Notes under the pieces: model-generated
What the model saw: the letters and a program-made list of their open reading frames with translations, nothing else
Database searches by the model: none
What the model was told of the DNA's origin: nothing
NCBI RefSeq assembly: GCF_015832195.1
Contig: NC_052046.1
Span: 41,736,473 to 41,800,472, forward strand
Source: Motacilla alba alba
Lineage: Eukaryota; Chordata; Aves; Passeriformes; Motacillidae
Direction: 5' to 3'
DNA: 64,000 bases
Position numbers and translations under genes: made by a program
Part shown: positions 40,301 through 48,600 of the stretch, piece after piece
How the letters are laid out: each line of letters begins with the position of its first letter
How positions within the stretch are numbered: position 1 is the stretch's first letter

Positions 40301-41622
40301 ACTAAGGCCAGGATTAACTAGAGAACCAAAACATCAACCACTTGTACAAACTGTAATTTTAGCATGAGAATACAAAGAGGGAAAAAAAGAAAGAGGGAAA
40401 AGGTCTCTCTTGCTAGTTATGCCATCAAAATATGCCCAGAGCTCATGACCTTCAGTTTCTTTCAGACTCTAAACACCAGCATCACATGATAGGGGCTATT
40501 TCATGTGTTTGAAAACAGGGAAATGTAAGGCAATGAAGATATATTTATAGATTCATAACATGGCTCACAGAACTATAGAATGGATTAGAAGGAACCCTAA
40601 AGATCATTTACTGCCAACCCCCTTGCCATGAGACAGAAAATTTATTTTTTAGTGCATGGGGCTTTTTTAAAATATGATGCAGCAAACTCTGCCTGGTACT
40701 TTAGCAATGGCTATCCAACACGCTTGTCATTTAACAGACCAAATCCCACCTGTAACAAAAGTGCTGCGTTTTCAGCAGGAAGGCTGTTGTTTTACCCACT
40801 GTCTAATTCCATATTTGGCCATGCTTGTGAATCTAACCAAACATACTTCAGTTTTAGTTTAATCTGAGAGCTTCATTTCCTCCTCTGCCCTGGACGGGTA
40901 CAATGCGTTACTATTAGTACAGGCAGAAGCAACACGGACTTTTCATGGCTTCATTTCAGGCGCAAGCACAGGATGGACACACACTGCTGTATCACGACGA
41001 CAGCAAACGCTCCGTATGCTTATTTCTGAGCATATGCAACCACGTCGGAATTTCAGGCACTTCTGTCAATACAGGGGCAGTTCTGAAAGCTTTCTGGGTT
41101 TCACCCTGAAACACTATTTTGTACACCGCTTATACTTCTGTATTTTATTTCTCCTTCCGCTCGGGGGGGGGGGGGGGGGTACCTTCGGGTGAGAGTGCCC
41201 CGATCAGGAAAACGCCATTAACAGCGGGTCTGGTTCCTACTTCCCATCAGATTAATGATGGCTTTGGAACTCGAGACACCTATAAGGTTCCTTCGGTGGT
41301 GCCACACACAGCGAGCGTACACCTGGTGTACAAGTGGCCCCGGTTTCCCAGCGTCAGTGAGACCCCGGCTGGGCAGTGAGAAGCGCAACAGCGCCGAAAA
41401 AGCGGGGCAGCTCCTCTCACCTCTGTCGTTCAAGACACCTATTCCTAATTAACCTGAGACAATTTTCAAGCCGTGGACCACGAAGGCAGCAACACTACGA
41501 AGCCTCTCGTTTTCCTCTGAGCAAGCAGCTCCCGCTGGATGCGGCTCCGGCCGCGAGGCCCCGCGGCCCCGTCCCAAGCTCCGACGGCCTCCCGGGTACT
41601 CACCGCTGGGAAAGGGCTCCAT
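1199..41622 (-). CDS. LNPEP: LNPEP (leucyl-cystinyl aminopeptidase / IRAP), exons 1-10, 3' part outside window
   Basis: Type II membrane M1 zinc aminopeptidase that removes N-terminal residues from oxytocin, vasopressin and other peptides, trims antigenic peptides in endosomes and travels with GLUT4 vesicles (family knowledge). Ten exons (minus strand: 41622-41604, 18702-17862, 15470-15332, 12638-12507, 10369-10249, 9581-9427, 9114-9001, 5486-5355, 2629-2498, 1359-1199) join in frame to 648 codons plus 2 nt. Visible order: acidic cytoplasmic tail with dileucines at 53-54 and 76-77, membrane helix about 111-131, lumenal N-domain, GAMEN at 428-432, HELAH at 464-468, third zinc ligand E487, catalytic Y549. 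Numbering coincides with the human protein (1,025 residues), so about 377 residues lie off the left edge. Start chosen at 41622: purine at -3, G at +4, and the N-terminus MEPF matches mammals. No frameshift or stop in any exon. Confidence 0.97.
1468..1860 (-). mobile_element. CR1 LINE reverse-transcriptase fragment
   Basis: On the minus strand the translation contains [21 protein letters not shown], followed after a small shift by [12 protein letters not shown]. This is the CR1 reverse-transcriptase block that normally reads YLDFSKAFDTV; here one residue (D to T) and the downstream frame are changed. It lies in LNPEP intron 9 in the same orientation as the gene. It is an old, dead copy cut off at both ends; the outer limits are approximate. 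Confidence 0.85.
2498..2629 (-). CDS. LNPEP: LNPEP coding exon 9
   Basis: 132 bp, 44 codons, residues 552-595. Acceptor CCTAAAG and donor GAG/GTATCT. It encodes [12 protein letters not shown], then [20 protein letters not shown], the end of the thermolysin-like catalytic domain. There is no long open frame here; splice signals and homology define it. Confidence 0.94.
2630..5354. other. LNPEP intron 8
   Basis: Non-coding, AT-rich. It holds a 20-base A run at 2885-2904. Short open frames here show no family signature and no splice-bounded conservation that I recognise. Confidence 0.7.
5355..5486 (-). CDS. LNPEP: LNPEP coding exon 8 (catalytic Tyr)
   Basis: 132 bp, 44 codons, residues 508-551. 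Acceptor CTTCCAG and donor ATCAAG/GTAATT. It contains [20 protein letters not shown] and ends LSYIK. Y549 of this block is the tyrosine that stabilises the transition state in M1 enzymes. Confidence 0.96.
7035..7358 (+). pseudogene. Envelope surface-subunit-like fragment
   Basis: A 107-codon open frame with an asparagine/cysteine pattern typical of a retroviral surface glycoprotein remnant. It is placed 5' of the transmembrane-like fragment in a different frame. It has no signal peptide and is far shorter than a full surface subunit. The assignment rests mainly on position; similarity alone is weak. Confidence 0.5.
7598..8195 (+). pseudogene. Envelope transmembrane-subunit remnant
   Basis: The first part (7598-7840) ends in a heptad-like segment resembling the conserved core of alpha/gamma-type retroviral transmembrane subunits. 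An in-frame stop (7838-7840) interrupts it. Similarity continues beyond the stop, and the frame then shifts to 7968-8195, which holds a hydrophobic anchor (about residues 30-52 of that segment) and a short tail. The cysteines expected in the disulfide loop of this class appear to be replaced. It is clearly non-functional. Confidence 0.65.
8198..8229 (+). other. Polypurine tract of the ERV remnant
   Basis: Twenty-three purines without interruption (8198-8220), one C, then eight more purines, lying just after the envelope tail stop and just before a TG dinucleotide at 8232. This is the position and composition of a plus-strand primer tract. Confidence 0.55.
8232..8650 (+). mobile_element. Putative 3' LTR of the ERV remnant
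   Basis: Begins with TG directly after the purine tract and contains a TATA-like TATTATAAAG (8494-8503) followed closely by AATAAA (8518-8523). The close spacing suggests a very short R region, as in alpharetroviral LTRs. It probably ends at a CA near 8650. There is no second LTR copy in the window to confirm the limits. Confidence 0.4.
9001..9114 (-). CDS. LNPEP: LNPEP coding exon 7 (third zinc ligand)
   Basis: 114 bp, 38 codons, residues 470-507, phase 0 at both ends. Acceptor TCTTAG and donor TTCA/GTAAGT. It encodes [20 protein letters not shown], in which the Glu of NEG is E487, exactly 18 residues after H468, completing HExxH-x18-E. Confidence 0.96.
9115..9426. other. LNPEP intron 6
   Basis: 312 bp between the exons that hold the two halves of the zinc site. 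No repeat or other feature seen. Confidence 0.85.
9427..9581 (-). CDS. LNPEP: LNPEP coding exon 6 (GAMEN and HELAH)
   Basis: 155 bp, residues 418-469. Acceptor TTTTCCAG and donor CATCAG/GTACTA. It encodes DLVAIPDF, the exopeptidase loop GAMENWG (428-434), and the first half of the zinc site HELAHQ (464-469) with ligands H464 and H468 and general base E465. The third ligand is on the next exon, so the catalytic site is split by intron 6. Reading past the donor gives an unrelated tail, which shows the exon ends here. Confidence 0.97.
9582..10248. other. LNPEP intron 5
   Basis: 667 bp, AT-rich, with a T/A-rich stretch near 10110-10150 and an A run near 10220. No repeat family recognised. Confidence 0.85.
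10249..10369 (-). CDS. LNPEP: LNPEP coding exon 5
   Basis: 121 bp, residues 378-417 plus one base. Acceptor GGACTAG and donor ATTAG/GTAAGT. It begins VSVYAIP and ends KYPLEKL. The final G joins exon 6 to make Asp418 of the conserved K-L-D-L-V-A-I-P-D block. Residues match the mammalian protein at most positions. Confidence 0.94.
10370..12506. other. LNPEP intron 4
   Basis: About 2.1 kb of AT-rich non-coding DNA. A T run lies near 12410-12423. No mobile element recognised. Confidence 0.75.
12507..12638 (-). CDS. LNPEP: LNPEP coding exon 4
   Basis: 132 bp, 44 codons, residues 334-377, phase 0 at both ends. Acceptor CCCCTGCAG and donor CTCTG/GTATGT. The translation contains IVQDEF, then [16 protein letters not shown] and NGTL, matching the conserved M1 block (MSTYLVAF) that precedes the catalytic domain. 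It is too short and too split to show up as a long open frame, and was found by reading splice sites and homology. Confidence 0.94.
12639..15331. other. LNPEP intron 3
   Basis: About 2.7 kb, non-coding. Apart from the SINE at 14066-14191 I recognise nothing. Confidence 0.7.
14066..14191 (-). mobile_element. tRNA-Ile-headed SINE with CR1-like tail (TguSINE1-like)
   Basis: On the minus strand the 5' part (14191 to about 14125) reads as the anticodon and T arms of a tRNA-Ile: TTGGTCAGAG, then GCTAATAATGCCAAGGTTG and a GGGTT..CCC T-arm ending in GGGCC. It is followed by a CR1-type tail with CCTTGTAGG, TTCCAACTCAGAATATT. The first half of the tRNA (D-arm side, A box) is missing, so the copy is 5' truncated. 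tRNA-Ile/CR1 SINEs are known from songbirds. It sits in LNPEP intron 3, same strand as the gene. It is not a functional tRNA gene. Confidence 0.8.
15332..15470 (-). CDS. LNPEP: LNPEP coding exon 3
   Basis: 139 bp completing codon 287 and encoding up to residue 333. Acceptor CCCATTAG and donor AAAG/GTACCT. It carries the M1-family block [20 protein letters not shown], part of the N-terminal beta domain that contributes to substrate N-terminus binding, and ends in SNMPK. It leaves in phase 0. Confidence 0.96.
15471..17861. other. LNPEP intron 2
   Basis: About 2.4 kb, non-coding and AT-rich, with short homopolymer runs. No mobile element or conserved block recognised. Confidence 0.75.
17862..18702 (-). 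CDS. LNPEP: LNPEP coding exon 2 (cytoplasmic tail, TM, start of ectodomain)
   Basis: 841 bp, residues 7-286, acceptor TTTTTCAG and donor AAAG/GTATGC, entering in phase 1 and leaving in phase 2. It encodes almost the whole GLUT4-vesicle sorting tail: the acidic cluster EEEPD near residue 22, SRLLVRG around 52-57, the run [10 protein letters not shown] and the second dileucine AKLLG at 74-78. A hydrophobic helix spans about 111-131, followed by Cys134 and Cys141. The lumenal part carries NHT, NLT, NIT, NYT and NLS glycosylation sequons. The tail is nearly identical to the mammalian one while the lumenal segment is clearly more divergent. Confidence 0.97.
20205..20430 (-). mobile_element. CR1 3' end
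   Basis: In plus orientation the block reads GAGGCTGGAAGGGACTTCAGG, then CATCTCCTCCAATCTC, the reverse complement of a CR1 3' tail. The left edge is fairly clear near 20205; the right limit is approximate. Confidence 0.7.
22065..22097. repeat. Inverted repeat, 14-bp arms
   Basis: Arms at 22065-22078 and 22084-22097 pair with one mismatch around a 5-base loop (ACATT). The inner eight pairs, TTTTAGCT/AGCTAAAA, are perfect. It is an AT-rich hairpin with no flanking features suggesting a gene or a transposon end. Confidence 0.8.
23165..23194. repeat. Inverted repeat, 12-bp arms with one bulge
   Basis: ATTAAT-T-AGTTCA at 23165-23177 pairs with TGAACTATTAAT at 23183-23194 around the loop TTGAT, with a single bulged T. 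A further partial copy of the arm (ATTGAGTTCATTG) follows directly. Confidence 0.7.
28819..28845. repeat. GC-rich inverted repeat
   Basis: ATCTGCGC (28819-28826) and GCGCAGAT (28838-28845) form a perfect 8-bp stem with an 11-base pyrimidine-rich loop. It is a small CpG-containing spot in an AT-rich intron. Confidence 0.7.
29800..30094 (+). mobile_element. CR1 3' end
   Basis: Classic CR1 3' sequence: AAGAGGGAATGGCCTCAAG, then GGAAAAATTTCTTCACC, ATGTGGCACTAAGGAACATGG, and the tail AAATGATCCTATGATTC at about 30080-30094. It is antisense to LNPEP within intron 1, 5' truncated and diverged. Confidence 0.88.
31889..31939. repeat. Tandem duplication, 30-bp period
   Basis: CCATGTCTCCCTAATCATTCC occurs at 31889-31909 and again at 31919-31939, separated by a CT-rich spacer. 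It is a local slippage duplication. Confidence 0.85.
34860..35268 (+). mobile_element. ERVK-like solo LTR
   Basis: About 409 bp starting TGTGATATTTTATGAAAATAC, with TTCTGAGAAGCTGAGGGGCC, TCTACTTGGTGGCCAATCG, GCTCTCGGACTCTCTGGGAG, and the distal part CTTCTGAAATGGAGTCAAG. This is the layout of a common passerine ERVK LTR as I remember it. It is antisense to LNPEP in intron 1. No internal retroviral sequence lies next to it, so it is a solo LTR. I did not find target-site duplications; the 3' end at a CA near 35268 is approximate. Confidence 0.72.
38730..38930 (+). mobile_element. CR1 3' end
   Basis: Contains CAGGAAATGTTCTTCACTGAGAGGG, then GAACAGGTTG, GGAGTTGGACTTAATGATCC and the tail TTCCAACTTGAGATATTCTATGA. 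It is plus orientation, antisense to LNPEP, and diverged. Confidence 0.85.
40550..40645 (-). mobile_element. CR1 3' tail
   Basis: The plus strand reads ACTATAGAATGG, GGAACCCTAAAGATCATTTA and CCAACCCCCTTGCCATGAG, the reverse complement of a CR1 3' terminus. It is a short, 5'-truncated copy in LNPEP intron 1, about 1 kb from the CpG island. Confidence 0.85.
41163..41179. repeat. 17-base poly-G run
   Basis: An uninterrupted run of 17 G on the plus strand, inside LNPEP intron 1 about 0.42 kb from the splice donor of exon 1. It would be C-rich in the LNPEP transcript. The plus strand could form a G-quadruplex. Homopolymers like this are also frequent assembly errors, so the exact length is uncertain. 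Confidence 0.9.
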
Positions 41623-42090
41623 CTTCCTCCCGGAGTCTGCTCTCGGCGGAGGCGCTGCCAAGGCTCTTTACTACTCCTCCTTCTCCCGCCGCCGCCGCAT
41701 GCTCCCAGGACGGGCTCAGACCGTGCCCCCTGCCAGCACCGCCCCGCCGGGGCGGCAGCGGTATCAGCCCGCGGCTCCCTCCCTGCGCGGCAGCTTTTTC
41801 AGGCGAGGCAGCTCCGGCCAACCGCCACCCGCCGCTGCCTCAGCGCTTGCTTCCTCCTCGCCCCTGGCTGGGCCCCGCGGCACCGCCTCCTCCCCGCATG
41901 GGTCCGCCTCACGCCGGGAATGCCGGGGCGGGCTCCGGACCCCGAGGGAGCGGGTGTCGGATCGCCGCGTCCCGTGGGCCGCTCGGCGGAGTGGGGTGAG
42001 CCGGCCGCGGCCGCACCGGGCCCGCCGCGCAGCGGTCGCGCAGGCCGTGGCGGTGCTGCTGGCCCGGCTTTGCCTGCATCTCCCTGCCGT
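41480..42090 (-). promoter_or_regulatory. CpG island promoter of LNPEP
   Basis: About 600 bp of sharply GC- and CpG-rich DNA in an AT-rich window, centred on LNPEP exon 1. It contains GC boxes, for example GGGGCGGG at 41925-41932, and several GCCGCC runs, and I see no TATA box at a useful distance. This is the usual architecture of a broadly expressed CpG-island promoter. Open frames up to 207 codons on both strands here reflect base composition, not genes. Such islands often fire in both directions, but no plus-strand gene is visible downstream. Confidence 0.85.
41604..41622 (-). CDS. LNPEP: LNPEP coding exon 1 (start codon)
   Basis: Nineteen coding bases give MEPFPS plus the first base of codon 7. 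The donor GTGAGT follows at 41603. Joined to exon 2, codon 7 becomes Asp, giving [14 protein letters not shown], which aligns with the mammalian N-terminus without a gap. The context AAGATGG is a strong initiation site. The 5' UTR extends to higher coordinates inside the CpG island, but its length cannot be read from sequence alone. Confidence 0.9.
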
Positions 42091-42275
42091 GCGCCTTCCG
42101 TCGCAATTTAACCTCACTTTTTTATTTAAACAAATAATTCCCTTATCATCCGGTAGTGTTCTGCTGTGCAAGATAGAGGAATCAAAAGGCACAAGCGATT
42201 GTGTGATCAAATGATGCTACAAAGGAAGACTAGATAGTGTTCCAGGAACCAAACACAAAAGATCAAAACAATTAA

Positions 42276-42632
42276 TTCTACAAACTGGACCTGGTATTTG
42301 TGAAAGAGAGCCAAGCATCCAAGGTGGATGTCACCATGAAATATGGAAGTATTGCAACATCATTAGAAGTGGCTGCTGTGGGAAAAGTAGAGAAGTACAA
42401 ACATCTTCAAGAACAAATTCAATAACTAAAAAATGCTGCAACTATTACATTTACGGGTTTTCCACTTGGCACACGTGGGAAGTGGCTTTGTGGCAACTGT
42501 GAACCTTCGGAGTTTGTGGAGAGAGGACTGCTCGTGCTTTGGTTTTCAGGGCACATTTTATTTCTGTGGACATTGTGTACATGTTTGCTGGTAAAGCACG
42601 CAGCATTGTATCATCTTAATCTATGTAATATT
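42276..42632 (+). pseudogene. Retroelement-like coding fragment with one stop
   Basis: One frame stays open from 42276 to 42632 except for a single TAA at 42423-42425. It reads KLDLVFVKESQASKVDVTMK, later VGKVEKYKHLQEQIQ, then after the stop ITFTGFPLGTRGKWLCGN. The arrangement (a D-L/V-D-V-T core, a lysine-rich K-x-x-K-Y helix, then G-F-x-x-G-x-x-G-K-W) resembles the C-terminal region that follows the reverse transcriptase in some non-LTR retroelements. It lies roughly 0.2 kb beyond the LNPEP CpG island, divergent to the gene. The family is uncertain; a short decayed host exon is the alternative. Confidence 0.4.
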
Positions 42633-42635
42633 TAA

Positions 42636-45600
42636 TATCTACATAACATCTTGTACTACTGTGTTTATTGTAATATGTATTAATACCTATCATGATATAT
42701 TGATAGGTGACAGCAACACCTGCTGCCAGCCCCTGTACCCCCAGAGGAGTTGGGACATGATTGACAAAAACTTGTGATTATGGCTGAACATCAACAAAGA
42801 GCCATGAGATTGAAGGTGAACACCATGAACCTAAAGCCACTGTGATCCTCTTGGCATTAGGGAGGGATTGTACGTAGAGATGACAAAGGAATCATGGTGT
42901 GATATGTCACATACCATCAATTTGGGACAAAATTTTCCTGATGTTGATCAAAGTGGCCAGGCCATCCATACTTAACCTAGAAAAGGAACTTACATAAATT
43001 ATATATATGTGGTCAATACCTAGCCTCCTTATTGACTCGCCTGCCCCCTGCTCCCTTACAGCTACACTCCTGCTATCATCTGACTGGTTAAGTTTTTTTC
43101 TTAGCACAGGAGATTTTAAACACTGATTTTTGGGAAAGGAGAAAATGGAAATTGATTTCTCTCAAAGAACACAAATTTAATGCCCCATATTTATTTTAAA
43201 AAAGAAAAAAAAAAATTATGTTAGTTGTCCAGGGGTCCACAAGAGCCAGGGGTCCACAAGAGCCCAGGCACTGTGCAGCCCTGTACCTCTTCTCTGTGTT
43301 TCATAAACCTAGAAGTGAGTGCCCTTTTTCACATACGATCATGTTTCACAGACTTAGTTGTGGTGACAACCTTGTAGCACAATCTAGGTCAAAGTCATGT
43401 TTCACACTAAGTCCTTAGAGTTTAACACTGGCCTTAATGTCAGCACAGAGCTAAGTGAGTTTTATTAACCACTTACATATTCTCAGACACCCCTTAACAT
43501 GTCACAACAGCCCATCATTAAAAGAAAAACTTCTTTAAATTATTAAATCACAAAATCATTTATTTTAATAGGATGACAGGTCTCGGGCTTTTTTTTTAAA
43601 GCACTAACCCTGTCTGGCCTATATTTAAATATATTAGAGAAACAATACCTATGTAGCTAACTTTGCTGGGATTCTACACAGTGTCATGCAGAGGCTGCAG
43701 AGAGGCCTGAATGGTGTTTTTTGAGCACCTCATCACATGCTTTCACCATTCTTCATTTTTAACAATCAAAAATCCTTAATTAGTATAATACATCTTTGGG
43801 AAGCTAAAAAGGTAAATAAGATCATGCTCCATTACATGTGCAGAGATTTCCATATCCAGATTTTCCTATTAACATCAAGTGTTAAGATAATACAGTGGGA
43901 ATTAGTCATAAAGAATAAGTCAGCTATAGAGCTCATTTCACAGTAGCACTGTTTGTACTATAGTAGAAGAATAAGGGTTTTGCTGTAGTTTTGTAAGACA
44001 TCATTTAGGAAAAAAAATAATGGATTTAAAAGTCCATCTTTATTTGTGTTGGTAAAAAGCTAGAATTTCTACAAAAATATTTTCTTAAAAGTGCCTAAAA
44101 GTTACGGGTCCTTTCCACTATAAAATATATACAGTTTTTAGTTATAGCTTGTGAGTGATTTGTAGATGTGAAGAACTTTAAACTGTTTCTTTTTTCAGAT
44201 TTTAAGTCAACTATTACCACAATTTCTCTCTCTTTTTTTTTTTTTTTAATACACAGAATAAAGCATTTCTGTGATTGCTCAAAGCCCTACATATATCCTT
44301 AGAGCATCTCTGCAATAACCTGTATTGTGCCTTAGTTTGGTAGCTTCCATTCAACAATATCTTAATTGAGACCTTTCTATGGGTTAAAATATGTTTGCCA
44401 GCAACCTTGCACTTATTTTAACTTTGAAGACAAGCCATCTCTAAAGAATGCTTTAGATCTTCCAGCTTTTAGACACCTGGAAATACGACTCAGGCTGTCT
44501 TTTTGCAGTTTATTTTTCTTGTGAAAGGCACAGAGATTTCATGAACAGTACAAGTGTCAGTAGACACATAGGTTCTTTTGACCCAGTGGAAAGTCTTCAA
44601 CAGTTTTCAACCGGATCTGCACATAAGAAGCAGCTACACAGAGTAAAGCTTTGTAATTGAGAAGTTGCCAGGCCTCCAGGGGCTGGAAGGCAAGGAGGGT
44701 TCTTCAGTCTTGCTAAAACATGTCAGAAGTAGCCCAGACTCAGGCGAGGAACTGGTGAATCATTTGTCTGACAACCTCAGAATAAGATGAAAAAATTGTC
44801 CCAACAAATATTTGTGCCTACAGCTTGAGCTGACAGACAAAGAACAGGGAGGTTCTTTTTATTCATTGACTGAAATGGTTAATGATACTGATTAATATGT
44901 TAACTTCTTCCTGAATGGGGGGTTTGTATTTAAAGCCAAAATTGTTTCTTTGGTGTGCACACCATTCTGAACAAACCTGACACCCTCATCCCCTGTCAGC
45001 AGGAACTACAGCCACTTGTAACCACTTTTTGCACACAGTACTCTCCCAAGCAATCCATAGCACCATGTTTGCAAAATAAATATCCTTATCAATGTGTCTA
45101 TTTCTACAGGTGTAACCAGTTAAATAATTAAAGTAAATAATTTTGTGAACAGTGGAGCTAGATGAGCATGGTTGTTTTCACATATCTTAACTCACTGCAG
45201 ATTCTTGCTAGAAGAAGCAGCTGCTGCCACAAAAGTGTTATTGCTATCTGCTTTGTCTTACAACCTACCTTTCAGCAATACTTCCTAGACACGCGTTCCT
45301 ATTTTTAACAGAATGTGGTTAAATTCACGCAGTTACCTTGCCTCTCACCGTGTCTCTTTCAGAAACATTAAGACCACTGTGTATTTTGTTAGAATCCAGG
45401 AAGCTTTTTATTCTCTGTGGCCTAGAACAACAATTTGACATAGTGCCCAGCCCAAGGTGCAGTCCCATTCTCAACAGTCATGTAGAAGTAAACACCTGTG
45501 GCAAATGAGCCTTTGGGTACATTCAATGTTACATTACCGATAAAAACCCGCAAGCTATTTTATAGTCATAAACAGGGTTAGAACACTGGAACATTTTATT

Positions 45601-48600
45601 GTAGTATAGTCACTTCACCATAAATGCTTTTCTTGCTTTGCTGATTAAGTCATAAAAATAAATAAGCTACTGTAAGAACTTTCAGGTCCTAAAATTAAGC
45701 CAGTGTATTTTTATCTTTCTCTTGGAATATTGCTAACATGTTTATATCTCAGTTCTAAAGACCTACATCTAGTGTTTCATTTCTTTAAAAAAGCATGTAC
45801 TAGCTAGAAACTATCATGTACTATAAACATATCTACCAGGTAGCACGGAAGTAATTTGCCAGTTTTTGTGGCTGGAATGCTATGGGACATGATTCAAAAG
45901 TTGCTTTTTCCACAGGAGAAATTAGGGTACAGTTATGTGTGATGATTTAGGCAGATCTAAAGCTTGCTGCTTTCCAAAGTGGCAGTGTCCTTTTCCCCTG
46001 CTCAGTTCTTGCCTCATGTTTCACTGCTTACCTTACACCAACTCTAATGCTTGCTATATTCTTCTACAGGCTGATTTCAACTTTTCAGCTGCCTAATCTG
46101 GCAGAAAACTAGTTCACCAAAATAGTGGATAATTTAATTTTGGGTTTTATCGGAATCTGCAAAGTATCTGGATAACAGTAGTAACAGGAGGGCTCATAAA
46201 TACGCAGCTGAGCAACCTCAGCTCAGAATTCTCCTTTGCTTCCAATAATAAACTGTCTATGCCAGTCTGCCCCTTAGAGTTCTGTTCTTCAGCTGATCCA
46301 TAGATCATCCCTAGATTTGTCTCTCTTGCCAGTGATTCCATTCTCAGCTCAGCTCAGGAAGCAGTCACTTCCTCTTATCCACCATAAATTGAAGCTATAT
46401 AGCATTGAAAATAACCATTCTTAAATACTGAGAAAAAAAATGGTAGTAAATTGATTTACTAAGACAGGAGTTTCATAAAGCAGGAAATCTGCCCAGAATA
46501 AATCCACTCTGAGCATTTTAAAAGCACTTAGTATTGACAAGACTTATTTCTTCTTGAAATCAACACTAAATGACATCAACAGTAGTAAAGCAACACTGGC
46601 TATTGATTTTTGAGAGCTTCAATTACTGTTCTTAATGAATAAGATATAAACAGGATGATTAATAAATAAGATACAAGCATAAGTATCCCATTTTTTATAG
46701 CCAGAATAACACTGAAATTTAAGAAGTCATCTGTGCTCATGGCTCATATCCGAAGTACCCCATTAAGCAAATGAATAGTATTACTTTCTCCTTTTCAAAC
46801 TGGAGAGCTGCTGAAGAGCTATGATCTGAAATTATCAGCCACTTATCAGATACAGTGAAAAACTAGCACTATTTATTTCATGTATTTTTATTAAAGTATT
46901 TGTTAATCTTTGTCCAGTACTACAAAGTTAGTGAAACAGGCAAGTATTGAATATGAGAAATGTGTGACTGATGAACCATCCAAAGTAACTTTGCTCCTGA
47001 TACGCTGAGTTCGGCGAATACTACCATAAGGTGGTAAGCTGGTTGATGTGTTTTTGATCTTCCATAAAGCAGAAGCCCTAGTTTGATTCTATTTGCACGC
47101 AGGGCAATGAGGGCAAAACCCCTTGCACCCATTAAAAAAATGATAAAGGAAATTGTGCAAAAACAGCGTGACTAATACTTCTGTAGCAAAATAGTGTAGT
47201 GATGCTCTCTCATAATCTTAAATTATTTAGTAAACTGTAGAGCTTTTACTTGCAACAAAAATGTAGCCTTCAGTCAGATAGTATATGTTAAAAGACAGAG
47301 AACATACCATACACTAAACAAGGTGCACAAGCCAGTGGCATCTATTAAGCCACGGTACTCTAATTTACAGCATCTCAAGACAACAAGAAAGGAGAAGTCT
47401 GGCCAATGTGTTTGAGTTCTAATTCAAGTATATATTCAGAAACTAGAGTTCTTTCCGTTTGCCTGTGGTGAATTTTTCAGTGGTGTATTTATTTCAGTGA
47501 AAGTCTATCCCCATGTTGGCAGTATTCCTTTAAGAACAAATCTTTGGTAAAGGCAGGTAGCAAATGACTTGATAACACTTTTAGGGAATAATGCTTAAAT
47601 GGTAATGCTTTAATGCTAAATGCTAATGCTAATGCTTAAATCTTAATACTTTTAGCTCCTTTTTATTTCTGTTATCCATTCTAAGCAGTAGGTTGAAATT
47701 AATAGGGCTTTTGTGCTGCTGCTTGACGGTAGTTACGTGCTATTGTGGGATAATAGTTACAGAATTGTAGCTGATATTAAAATTATAGTCTACGTCTGTC
47801 CTTTGAAAAGTCTCTGTTCATACATTTTTATCCACAACCACATTAAGAAATACTGATTTAGTGTGATTCTTCTTATTAGAGTAGCAGTATGTTTACAAGA
47901 TTTCTGCATAGAAAGTAAATGCAGTCTGAGTCACAAAATAATGGCGTGAATCCTCATGGGTAAGAAATATGACTTCACATACACAAGTAGGTATGTGAAA
48001 TTTGCAGATGATGGGAGATGGGAAAGATAGTTCTGGGTGGTGTACAAAAACATTAATTTAAAATCAACTGGCCATCTGGTCAGGCTAACTTTGACCCAGT
48101 AGATGATATAGAGTGCCCGATAGACAATCCAAATAGCTGAAAACCAACATCATTTACTGGACAGGTACCACTATCAGTTAGCAAAACTTGATATGGATTA
48201 GAAACTCATAATCCTCCCACTTCTGGCTCCAAATGCGGGGAATAATTACCAGAAATGAAAACACCATTAATGTACAGAACTGTTTCTGGGCATAAGACGT
48301 AGTACTGAATAATGACATTTTTTCTGGAATACTTTTCAAGTATTGACAAGCCCTTGAACTAAAAAACCAAGTAATTTTGTACTTTAGCTTTCCTGAGGGG
48401 ATTTATCTGAAGTTGTCATATTCCTATAAAGTGACTGGTGCTTCCTTTATTTTCTTGACACCTTTCACTGCGGTAGTTCCTTTAAGAGTGAATCATACAA
48501 TAAAACAATATATTGTTGCAGAGGAAAAAAAAAAGCCACAAGAAAGAAATAGAGCATAACTTGTTTAGGAATCAAGTAATATTAAATGTCAGCCTAAGGA

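Larger units (their letters stand above)
18703..41603. other. LNPEP intron 1 (22.9 kb)
   Basis: The long first intron separates the 19-bp coding part of exon 1 from exon 2. It holds four CR1 tails, an ERVK-like solo LTR, small tandem duplications, hairpins and, near its 5' end, the poly-G run. Open frames in it (up to 139 codons at 25772-26191) carry no recognisable signature. First introns of this size commonly hold enhancers, but I cannot identify any from sequence. Confidence 0.75.

Noticed and set aside
41449..41661. Longer LNPEP N-terminus starting 13 codons upstream
   Set aside because: The upstream start would be a TTG at 41661, not ATG; the ATG at 41622 has a strong context and matches the mammalian N-terminus.
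41376..42214. Overlapping open frames of 148-207 codons on both strands
   Set aside because: They lie in the CpG island, are Pro/Arg/Ala/Ser-rich in every frame and overlap each other; base composition explains the lack of stops.
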